Source: Verrucomicrobiia bacterium
Lineage (GTDB): Bacteria > Verrucomicrobiota > Verrucomicrobiia > Opitutales > Opitutaceae
Length of the DNA: 37,664 nucleotides
Reading direction: 5' to 3'
Assembly (NCBI GenBank): GCA_011525695.1
Contig: WYBX01000064.1
Span: forward strand, 1 to 37,664
The notes beneath the pieces were generated by a model, which saw only the letters and a program-made list of their open reading frames with translations, did no database searches and had not been told where the DNA came from. A program made the translations under genes and the position numbers. Below, in pieces: positions 25,063 to 33,618 of this stretch; positions within the stretch are counted from its first letter, which is position 1, and each line of letters begins with the position of its first letter.

Positions 25063-26469
25063 TCATCGGACTGCTGCCTCCACCGGATCATCGGCGAGCC
25101 GTCCGCGGAGATTGAGATTCCGGGTTGCATACATCAATGCCGCGAGCATCGCGAACAAGGCCCCCGTTCCCGCCAGCAATGCAAAATCCTCCAGCTGCAG
25201 CACCAGGTAAAGGTAGCCATACACCCCGGCGAGCAGCACGGAGATCAGCAGCGCCCTGCGACCGTCTCCCAGCACGCTCCAAGCATAAAGCCCCACCATG
25301 GTAAGCGATGCCGCGGCTGCGATGGCATAGGCGGCCGTGAATCCAATCAATTCCGACAACGACAGCAGCCCCAGGTAGAACAGGCAGAGCGCTCCCCCCA
25401 CGAGCAGGTAGTTCAGCGCACTCAGCCTCACCCCGTTCGCCGCCACCTCGAAAAGGAAGAACGCCACGAACACGAGCGCCAGGAATAGCACACCGTACTT
25501 GATCGCCCGCTCGATTGTCCGATAGGCGGTGACTGTCTCGATCAAGTTTGCGCCAAAAGCCGAGGCCTCGAGCACGCTTGGCGCCGGCACATGGCCGCTG
25601 GCCGAGCTCCATTGCTGGGGAAAGTCCCGCCCGTAATAGCTCACCTGCCACGTGGCATTGAAACCGGCCGGCCCAATCTCGCGTTCGACCGGGAGGAAGG
25701 CTCCGGAAAAACCGGGCGAACGCCAGCTGGAGCCGAGCCGCACCGTTGTCTGGCGGCCGGCCGGCACGAAGGAGATTCCGCCACTGCCATTCAGCGTCAG
25801 GTCCAGGGCAAAATCGATCGCACCGCCGTCGGCCGCGAGCGGGACCGATGCATGCAGCCCCGGCCCGAACCCCTCGAGTTTCGCTCCGGGTTGCAGCGGC
25901 ACCGCCGCGCCCGCCCAGCGGAGCGAAAGCGTTTCACGGGTACCACGAAGATCGGTGATGGCCAAGCACACCCGCGCCCGATCCCAATGGATTTCCGGCG
26001 CAGTGACGCCCGTGAACGAGAAAGCCGGCGCCGCGAATCGCCCCTCCCAACGAACCCTGGCAACGTAGACATGCGTCGCATAAATCCCCAGCCGGCGCTC
26101 CGACGGCTCGAGCTGTCCCGTGGCTTCGAGTTGTTCCGGCAGGAAGAACGCCTCCGACATCTGGGTTTGGGCAACCGTCTGCCGGATCCGGCGGCCGTCC
26201 AACCCGGTCGTCCACTCCTCCGCTTCGGTTTTCCAGCTGAACGGGACCACCAGGATCGGGCCCAGCAGCCGTTGCGATTTCCCCCAGCCTTGCGTGATGG
26301 TTCCGACGGCGCTGTCGTGGCGGGCGAGCCGCTCGCGCAGCGTGGATTTCACCATTTCCAGCGGAATCAGCAGCAGCAGGACGAGAAATCCCACCAGGAG
26401 CAGTTTCAACCCGGCCGCATTCCGGCGGACGAAATTCAGGACGGGGGCAAGCAGCGGCTGCGAATTCAT
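25063..26469 (-). CDS. creD: CreD family inner membrane protein
   Basis: This 468-residue protein matches CreD (Cet), the envelope-stress membrane protein that is the classical target of the CreBC two-component system. One N-terminal helix (about 21-40, LKLLLVGFLVLLLLIPLEMV) precedes a long periplasmic domain (about 45-320) of beta type. Five C-terminal helices follow from about 325, with family hallmarks KYGVLFLALVFVAFFLFE and LEDFALLAGTGALFAMLAALM. An ATG at 26574 is in frame, but 26469 is chosen because the CreB-type operator array lies between them and because the family begins near MNS. The biochemical function of CreD is unknown. creC and creB lie upstream on the same strand. Confidence 0.92.
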   Translation of the reverse strand: MNSQPLLAPVLNFVRRNAAGLKLLLVGFLVLLLLIPLEMVKSTLRERLARHDSAVGTITQGWGKSQRLLGPILVVPFSWKTEAEEWTTGLDGRRIRQTVAQTQMSEAFFLPEQLEATGQLEPSERRLGIYATHVYVARVRWEGRFAAPAFSFTGVTAPEIHWDRARVCLAITDLRGTRETLSLRWAGAAVPLQPGAKLEGFGPGLHASVPLAADGGAIDFALDLTLNGSGGISFVPAGRQTTVRLGSSWRSPGFSGAFLPVEREIGPAGFNATWQVSYYGRDFPQQWSSASGHVPAPSVLEASAFGANLIETVTAYRTIERAIKYGVLFLALVFVAFFLFEVAANGVRLSALNYLLVGGALCLFYLGLLSLSELIGFTAAYAIAAAASLTMVGLYAWSVLGDGRRALLISVLLAGVYGYLYLVLQLEDFALLAGTGALFAMLAALMYATRNLNLRGRLADDPVEAAVR

Positions 26470-26492
26470 CCCTGCCAGCGTGCCATCGCGCC

Positions 26493-26530
26493 GTGAAGCC
26501 AGTATGAAGCGCAGATGAAATCCGGATGAA
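26493..26530 (-). promoter_or_regulatory. Four cre-tag-like half-sites before creD
   Basis: On the minus strand, TTCAT, TTCAT, TTCAT and TTCAC occur in the same orientation at exact 11-bp spacing (plus-strand starts 26526, 26515, 26504 and 26493). Each neighbouring pair fits TTCA(C/T)-6 nt-TTCA(C/T), while the E. coli CreB box is TTCAC-6 nt-TTCAC. The array ends 23 nt before the creD ATG, and CATACT (26501-26506) within it could be a -10. Confidence 0.7.
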
Positions 26531-26687
26531 ATCGAAAATACCGCGGGTACCTTCGTGTAGCCTGAATGAATCATGAGAATGCTGATTCCAGCGATTCATT
26601 GTTGGGGATCCGGCGCCGCCCCCGTGTCGCGTGAGCCACATTGACGTCGTGATCACGACATCGATCTGGCTTCTCGTGGCAGCGGCG

Positions 26688-28079
26688 CTACCCAAGCGGC
26701 AGGATCAGCGTGGCGCGGGCGCCGCCAGCGGCCCGGTTCTCCAAGGTGACGTCGCCGCCGTGCAACCGGGCGACTTCGCGCACGATGCTCAATCCAATCC
26801 CGCTGCTCTTCCTGCCCGTGTCCGGTCGAGGCAGTGAATAGAAGCGGTCGAACACCTTTTCCCGTGCATACTCGGGCACGCCCGGCCCGGAATCGTCCAC
26901 CGTGACCACCGCCCGGCCGCGCATCACGCTCAAGGCAAGCGTGACGTTCGCTCCGGCGGGCGAAAAATCGATCGCATTCTGCACCAGGTTCCCGACCGCC
27001 TGCAGCAGCAGGAACTTCTCCCCCCGTACCCTCGGCCCATCCTTGATCTCCGCCGAAACCGTGATCCGGCGCTCCGCCGCCGCGGCCAGCGCGGCATTCC
27101 GCGCCTCCTGCACGACCGCGGCGAGGTCCACCGCGGCCAGCGTTTCCCCGCTGCGCCGCGATTCCAGCGCCGCGAGCTCGAGCAGCCGTTCGACGATCTG
27201 CTGCAGCCGGGCCGACTCCGCCCGCAGATTCTGCAGGAAGCGCATGCGATCCGGTTCGGGCGGATTCTCGGCGAGCAACTCGGCCGCGCCGCGAATCGCC
27301 GACAACGGCGCCTTGAACTCATGGGCCAGCGCCTGCGTGTAGCGTTCGACATGCGCCTTTCCCTCGAGCGCCACCCGCATCTCCTCGAATGCGCGCGCCA
27401 GCGCCGCGATCTCCGCGGCATGCGAACGCGGTGGCACCGCCGGCCGGCCGTCCCGCACCGCCTCGGCATACGCCGTCAGCCGCTCCAGCGAATGGGTCAG
27501 CCGGCCCGAAATCCACCAGCCGGCCGCCACCATCACCGCCGCCACGCTCAACGAGCCCGCCGCCAGCCAGCGCCAGGCCCGATAGACTGCCTCCGTTACC
27601 GAACTGAGCGGCCGGGCCACTCCGACAAAGCCGCGCACAATCCCGCCCTGCCGCACCACTGCCGTCACGCGGAGTTCACCATCGACGACGCCCGTGTCCT
27701 CCCCGGCTTCATAGGCCGGGCGAAAATGGGGCTGCATCTCCGGTCGCAGCGAATAGTCGCGCCCGACATCACGGCCCGAGTTCGCATCGAATACCACCAC
27801 GCCGTGGGCATCGGTGACATAGATCCGCACGGCCCCGGCCGCGCGGCCGAATGCGGGGAGGCTCGCCCGCCAGACCGCGCCCAGGTCCGTCGTGCCCGGC
27901 TGGCGCTCGATCTCACCCTCCAGCACCGCGGCAAACAGCGTTGCCGTGTCATTCAGCGTCCGCCGCATCGACTCGATGTGACGCACCCGCACCTCGCGCA
28001 GGACAAATGCCATCAGGATCGCGAAGCCCACGGCGGAGGCCGCGACATACACGCCGAAAATCGCGGTGCGAATCTTCAC
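26688..28079 (-). CDS. creC: CreC-type sensor histidine kinase
   Basis: This 463-residue sensor kinase has a transmembrane helix at about 5-27, a periplasmic sensor domain (30-165), a second helix (about 170-190) and a HAMP-like segment (191-240). The dimerisation helix carries the phosphoacceptor H253 in LAHEFKAPLSAI. The ATPase domain shows the N box NLVQNAIDFS at 364-373, G1 DSGPG at 396-400 and G2 GIGLSIV at 427-433. The GTG start at 28079 overlaps the creB stop in GTGA, so it is translationally coupled. Length and domain order match E. coli CreC (474 residues). Identity as CreC rests mainly on its position between creB and creD, since OmpR-type kinases are hard to tell apart by sequence. 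Confidence 0.88.
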   Translation of the reverse strand: MKIRTAIFGVYVAASAVGFAILMAFVLREVRVRHIESMRRTLNDTATLFAAVLEGEIERQPGTTDLGAVWRASLPAFGRAAGAVRIYVTDAHGVVVFDANSGRDVGRDYSLRPEMQPHFRPAYEAGEDTGVVDGELRVTAVVRQGGIVRGFVGVARPLSSVTEAVYRAWRWLAAGSLSVAAVMVAAGWWISGRLTHSLERLTAYAEAVRDGRPAVPPRSHAAEIAALARAFEEMRVALEGKAHVERYTQALAHEFKAPLSAIRGAAELLAENPPEPDRMRFLQNLRAESARLQQIVERLLELAALESRRSGETLAAVDLAAVVQEARNAALAAAAERRITVSAEIKDGPRVRGEKFLLLQAVGNLVQNAIDFSPAGANVTLALSVMRGRAVVTVDDSGPGVPEYAREKVFDRFYSLPRPDTGRKSSGIGLSIVREVARLHGGDVTLENRAAGGARATLILPLG

Positions 28080-28819
28080 CGTGGCGCGGTTTCCCCTTTG
28101 CCGGCACTCCCCGGCGCTGGCGGCACTCGCAACCCGTAGCCGAATCCGCGGTGGGTCTGAATCGGATCCGCCTCCCCCGGCGCAATCGAACGCAGCTTCG
28201 CCCGCAGCGTCTTGATATGGGCATCGACCGTCCGATCCAGGCTGGCACCCGGCTCCTCCCACGCCGCCGCCATCAACTGCTCGCGCGAAAACACCCGTCC
28301 CGGCTTCTGCAGCAGGGTACGCAGCAGCCTGAATTCATACCGCGTGAGTTCGAGCGGCGTCTGGCGGAACGAAATGACATGCCGCTCCTCATCGATCACG
28401 AAATCCCCCTGTGGTGCCGGGTTCAGGGGTGCAGCGCCCGATGCGCCATCTCCATTGGTGGTCCGCCGGAGGATTGCCTTCACCCGGGCCGTGAGCTCCC
28501 GCGGACTGAACGGCTTCACCAAGTAATCGTCGCCGCCCAGCTCGAGTCCCAGCACCCGATCCAGCTCGCTGTTGCGCGCCGTCAGGAAAAGGACCGGCAC
28601 GGCGGAACGACTGCGAATCTGTTTGCAGAAGTCGAACCCGCTGCCGTCGGGCAATCCCACGTCGAGCACCACGAGGGCAAAGGCCCGGGTTGCCAGCGCC
28701 GCCAGCCCGGCACCGCCCGTCGCACACCATTCGGGCGCGAACCCCTCCGTCCGCAGGGCGTAAAGCAGCGTGTCGGCAATGGCAGGCTCGTCTTCAATGA
28801 TGAGGATCGGCGGCAGCAT
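28076..28819 (-). CDS. creB: CreB-type OmpR/PhoB-family response regulator
   Basis: This 247-residue regulator has a receiver domain (1-118) with ED at 10-11, phosphoacceptor D53 in VLDVGLPDGSG, T80 in LFLTARN and K102 in VKPFSPREL. A winged-helix OmpR-type DNA-binding domain (about 140-240) follows, with LTRYEFRLLRTLLQKPGRVFSREQL and DRTVDAHIKTLRAKL, then RGFGYGLRV. The ATG at 28819 immediately precedes the receiver; in-frame sequence continues to 29167 but is not protein-like. It overlaps creC by 4 nt. The likely targets are the repeated half-sites in front of creD about 2 kb downstream. Gene order creB-creC-creD matches gammaproteobacteria, where creA usually precedes creB; creA is absent here. 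Confidence 0.88.
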   Translation of the reverse strand: MLPPILIIEDEPAIADTLLYALRTEGFAPEWCATGGAGLAALATRAFALVVLDVGLPDGSGFDFCKQIRSRSAVPVLFLTARNSELDRVLGLELGGDDYLVKPFSPRELTARVKAILRRTTNGDGASGAAPLNPAPQGDFVIDEERHVISFRQTPLELTRYEFRLLRTLLQKPGRVFSREQLMAAAWEEPGASLDRTVDAHIKTLRAKLRSIAPGEADPIQTHRGFGYGLRVPPAPGSAGKGETAPR

Positions 28820-28901
28820 GGGTGACGGGAAAATCCCATCATGCCGGCCCAGCCTCTGCAAGGGGGTGAGGCAATTTCTTTCCAGGATCCGCGGAGGTTC
28901 G

Positions 28902-28939
28902 AGCCAGCGTTCTGTGCCGATCGACACAGAACGCTGGCT
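28902..28939. repeat. Perfect 15-bp inverted repeat between creB and cysS
   Basis: AGCCAGCGTTCTGTG (28902-28916) and CACAGAACGCTGGCT (28925-28939) are exact reverse complements around an 8-nt loop. It lies in the 277-bp divergent gap between creB and cysS, so it ends neither gene. An operator, a mobile hairpin repeat or an RNA structure are all possible. Nothing else in 28820-29096 is recognised. Confidence 0.8.
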
Positions 28940-29096
28940 TTCGGTTTGTCTCATCTGCGCAGCCGTGGCGGCTTGGGTGGCGGGGAAGGCCGGGCTATTC
29001 TTGCCCAGGCTGGTCTGACTGGAAGTGCGGACGCAGCCGGAAATTTCCTCCCGCTCCGTTGTAAAAACTGCTAGCGGTCCCACTCTTTCCACCTTC

Positions 29097-30470
<1,374 letters not shown>

Positions 30471-30478
30471 AGCCGGCA

Positions 30479-30697
30479 TCACGACGCTCTCCGAATGCAT
30501 TGGATCGAGGCAATCTGGTCCGGATTGATCACGACGGAGAATGGGCCTTCGTCGGGATAGAGCACCAGGTCACGCGTGTTCGGATGCATGTGCGCATGGT
30601 CCGGATGCGGCAGCAGGTACCTTTCACCCGTGGAAAAGGTCACTTCCAACGGAAAATCGACCGGCCGGCCCAGCAATCGATCCAGCGACGCTCTCAT
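30479..30697 (-). CDS. Small hypothetical protein (72 aa)
   Basis: A minus-strand frame of 72 residues lies between cysS and thrS. It reads LLGRPVDFPLEVTFSTGERY, then LPHPDHAHMHPNTRDLVLYP, and ends near VVINPDQIASIQ. This fits a small family of planctomycete and verrucomicrobial hypothetical proteins that follow the pattern RPFxPFxLxLxDGRxxxVxHPExxxLxP, an all-beta fold of unknown role. ATG at 30697 is used; a GTG at 30706 preceded by AAGG is an alternative. Its 3' end faces the cysS 3' end across an 8-nt gap. The family match is from memory, so only moderate confidence is given. Confidence 0.6.
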   Translation of the reverse strand: MRASLDRLLGRPVDFPLEVTFSTGERYLLPHPDHAHMHPNTRDLVLYPDEGPFSVVINPDQIASIQCIRRAS

Positions 30698-30757
30698 GGC
30701 GGCCACCGTACGCCTTTCGCCTTTGCAATCAAGTGCCACAACTAGCCAATTTACAGT

Positions 30758-32671
30758 ATGCCGATGACTCCACTCGAAGAACTGCGCCACTCCTGCTCGC
30801 ATGTGCTGGCGACCGCCATCCTGCGCATCTTCCCCGATGCCAAGCTCGACATCGGCCCGCCCACGGACACCGGCTTCTATTACGACATTGATCTCGAGCA
30901 TAAGCTGACTGCCGACGACCTCGTGAAAATCGAGGCTGAGATGAAAAAGATCGCGGACGAAAACCAGCCCTTTCTCCGCAAGGAGGTCCCGCGCGACGAG
31001 GCGATCGAAATCATCAAGCGGATCGGCCAGGAACGCTACAAGCTCGGCCGGCTCGCCGACATCCCCGCCGACGAGAAGATCTCATTCTACCAGAACGGCG
31101 AGTTCATCGATCTCTGCGCCGGCACCCACGTCCGCTACACCTCGAAGCTAAAGGCCTTCAAGCTGCTCTCGATCGCCGGCGCCTACCACCGCGGCGACGA
31201 GAAGAACAAGCAGCTCCAGCGGATCTACGGGACGGCATTTCCGAGCAAGGACGAACTCGCCCAGTATCTCACGCAGCTGGAGCAGGCGAAGCTCCGCGAC
31301 CATCGGAAACTCGGTCGCGATCTGAAGCTTTTCCACATCGACGAGGAGGTGGGCCAGGGGCTGATCCTCTGGACTCCGAACGGGGCCGTGATCCGGCAGG
31401 AACTGCAGTCCTTCATCAGCGAGGAATTGCGCAAGCAGGGCTACTCGCAGGTCTTCACGCCGCACATCGGCAAGCTCGAGCTCTACAAGACCTCCGGCCA
31501 TTTCCCCTATTACAAGGAATCGCAATTCGCCCCGGTGCTCGAGAACGACTCCCTCGCGAGCGTGCTCGGCGAAAACTGCTCGTGCGGCGAAGCCTTCGCC
31601 CGGCTCGAGGCGGTGTCGGCGCGGCTCCGCGATCAAATCAACGCCCGCACCGGCCGCGAAACCATCACGCCCGACCGGGTCCGGCCGGACGACCAGCTCC
31701 TGGACGGCTTCATGCTGAAGCCGATGAACTGCCCGCATCACATCAAGATCTTCGCCTCGCAACCGCACAGCTATCGCGATCTGCCGGTCCGGCTCGCGGA
31801 ATTCGGCACCGTGTACCGCTGGGAGCAAAGCGGCGAGCTCAACGGGATGACCCGCGTCCGCGGGTTCACCCAGGACGACGCCCACCTCTTCTGTACCGAG
31901 GAACAGGTGGCTGCGGAGGTGCTCGGCTGCCTCGAACTCGTGAAGATTGTCCTCACCACACTCGGCATGCAGGATTACCGGGTACGAGTTGGGCTTCGCG
32001 ATCCGGATTCGAACAAGTACACGGGCGACGCCAAGGACTGGGACAAGGCGGAGCACGCCTGCCGCGAGGCCGCGAAGACCCTGGGAGTCCCGTTCACCGA
32101 GGAGCCGGGCGAGGCGGCCTTCTATGGGCCGAAGATCGACTTCGTGATCAAGGATGTGATTGGCCGCGAGTGGCAGCTCGGCACCGTGCAGGTCGACTAC
32201 AACCTCCCGGTGCGATTCGATCTTTCCTATATCGGCGCCGACAACCAGCCGCACCGGCCCGTGATGATCCACCGCGCTCCGTTTGGCTCCATGGAGCGGT
32301 TCTGCGGCGTCCTGATCGAGCATTTCGCGGGCGATTTCCCGGTCTGGCTTGCGCCGGAGCAGGTCCGCCTCGTGCCGATCAGTGACAAGACGATCGATTA
32401 TTCGCGGGCGCTCCTTACCCGGCTCAAGTCCGAGGGGTTGCGGGCCACGCTCGACGAGCACAGCGACAAGCTCGGCGCGAAGATCCGGCGGGCCGAACTC
32501 GAGAAGGTCCCGTACACCGTCGTGATCGGCCAGAAGGAGGCCGAGGCGAACAGTGTATCGATCCGATCCCGGGCCCGCGGCGACGAGGGCGTCAGCACCG
32601 CCGATGCCTTTGTGGCCCGGATCAAGGACGAGGCCGCCACCCGCGCCCTGCCTGACCGGAAGAAGTCGTAG
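30758..32671 (+). CDS. thrS: Threonyl-tRNA synthetase lacking TGS domain
   Basis: This 637-residue class II synthetase charges tRNA-Thr. It begins directly with the editing domain: HSCSH at 11-15, and C120/H124 in LCAGTH, which complete the site that removes Ser-tRNA. The N-terminal TGS domain of E. coli ThrRS is missing, and an in-frame TAG at 30743 excludes a longer start. The catalytic core has C325 in KPMNCPHH, H376 in DDAHLF and a later His (zinc ligands), then the anticodon-binding domain near 530-637. Between YKESQF and MLKPMNC there are about 60 residues where E. coli has about 10. The insert contains CSC at 274-276 and a charged helix. The upstream ribosome site is poor. It follows the small opposed gene. 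Confidence 0.96.
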   Translation: MPMTPLEELRHSCSHVLATAILRIFPDAKLDIGPPTDTGFYYDIDLEHKLTADDLVKIEAEMKKIADENQPFLRKEVPRDEAIEIIKRIGQERYKLGRLADIPADEKISFYQNGEFIDLCAGTHVRYTSKLKAFKLLSIAGAYHRGDEKNKQLQRIYGTAFPSKDELAQYLTQLEQAKLRDHRKLGRDLKLFHIDEEVGQGLILWTPNGAVIRQELQSFISEELRKQGYSQVFTPHIGKLELYKTSGHFPYYKESQFAPVLENDSLASVLGENCSCGEAFARLEAVSARLRDQINARTGRETITPDRVRPDDQLLDGFMLKPMNCPHHIKIFASQPHSYRDLPVRLAEFGTVYRWEQSGELNGMTRVRGFTQDDAHLFCTEEQVAAEVLGCLELVKIVLTTLGMQDYRVRVGLRDPDSNKYTGDAKDWDKAEHACREAAKTLGVPFTEEPGEAAFYGPKIDFVIKDVIGREWQLGTVQVDYNLPVRFDLSYIGADNQPHRPVMIHRAPFGSMERFCGVLIEHFAGDFPVWLAPEQVRLVPISDKTIDYSRALLTRLKSEGLRATLDEHSDKLGAKIRRAELEKVPYTVVIGQKEAEANSVSIRSRARGDEGVSTADAFVARIKDEAATRALPDRKKS

Positions 32672-32739
32672 GGCGCGTTGGAGCTGCAGTTGGAACTGAC
32701 ATTGCCGCCAGAGACTTTGCGTTTTTGCGCGGCTGCCGG

Positions 32740-33492
32740 CTATCCAGCAAAGGATTTCAAGCCGATGCCCGCCGCCCGAAGTTCCGCGCGCAACGTGCGT
32801 GCAAACGCCACCGGCCTGGGGCTATCGCCGTGGAGACAAACCGTGTCCGCCCTCATCGCGATCTCCGCGCCATCCGTCGTGCGGACCCGCTGTTCCCTGA
32901 CCAGGCGCAAGACCTGCGCCACCGCCGCCGCTTCGTCCGTGATGATGGCATCCGGGTGGGAACGCGGGGTGAGCTTGCGACCGGCCTGATACGTGCGGTC
33001 GGCAAACGCCTCTTCCGCCACCGTCAGCCCGACCGCCCGTGCTGCCCGCATGAATTCGCTGCCGGCCGGAGCAAAGACCACGAGGCCAGGCCAGAGCCGC
33101 CCCAGGTCCATCGCCACCGCCTCCGCCAGCACGGGATCCCAGCCCACCTGGTGATAGAGCGCCCCATGAAGCTTCACGTGGCGGAGCCGATCGCCGGCAA
33201 TCTGGAACATCTGCTCAACCTGCAGCAGGACAATCCGGCCCGCCTCCGCCGGCTCAATCTTCCGCTCCTTTCGGCCAAAATCCTCGAGATCGAAATATCC
33301 CGGGTGCGCGCCCACGGCGACTCCGTGCACAGTGGCCAGTTCCACGGTCTCGATCATCGTCTCGAGGCTCCCGGCATGGGCTCCGCAGGCGATGTTCGCC
33401 GAAGTGATGAGAGGCATCAATTCGGCATCATGGCCGGCTCCTTCGCCCAGATCGCAGTTGAGGTCGAGGGTGCGGGTGGGTTCCACAGCCAA
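32740..33492 (-). CDS. pxpA: 5-oxoprolinase subunit PxpA (LamB/YcsF family)
   Basis: This 250-residue protein is the LamB/YcsF-type subunit of bacterial 5-oxoprolinase, which opens 5-oxoproline to glutamate using ATP. Family motifs are LDLNCDLGEG at 9-18, TSANIACGAHAG at 30-41, AVGAHPGYFD near 59-68, KLHGALYH near 107-114 and VCLHGDSP near 217-224. The fold is a beta/alpha barrel of the polysaccharide-deacetylase type. The start is TTG at 33492 or GTG at 33486; there is no ATG close to the conserved start. The PxpBC fusion lies upstream on the same strand, with a 124-nt gap containing a hairpin repeat, so cotranscription is likely. Confidence 0.92.
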   Translation of the reverse strand: MAVEPTRTLDLNCDLGEGAGHDAELMPLITSANIACGAHAGSLETMIETVELATVHGVAVGAHPGYFDLEDFGRKERKIEPAEAGRIVLLQVEQMFQIAGDRLRHVKLHGALYHQVGWDPVLAEAVAMDLGRLWPGLVVFAPAGSEFMRAARAVGLTVAEEAFADRTYQAGRKLTPRSHPDAIITDEAAAVAQVLRLVREQRVRTTDGAEIAMRADTVCLHGDSPRPVAFARTLRAELRAAGIGLKSFAG

Positions 33493-33533
33493 CGATCAAA
33501 TTACCCGGACACGAGGGAGCCAGTGCAAAAGCA

Positions 33534-33618
33534 AGCAGCCCGTCGGGCTGGCACTTGAATCGCAGAATAATTGTTGCCGCCGAACCCGGGCTCCCATTTG
33601 CAAGTCCGACGGGCTGCT
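33534..33618. repeat. REP-like inverted repeat AGCAGCCCGTCGG
   Basis: AGCAGCCCGTCGG at 33534-33546 and its exact reverse complement at 33606-33618 stand 59 nt apart between pxpA and pxpBC. ACTTG and CAAGT occur on the inner side of the two copies. The left copy has 6 extra bases (GCTGGC) in between. The right copy overlaps the pxpBC stop codon (33617-33619). Confidence 0.75.

Noticed and set aside
31148..32461. 437-codon minus-strand open frame
   Set aside because: Antisense to thrS, whose catalytic residues are all present; the product has no family pattern.
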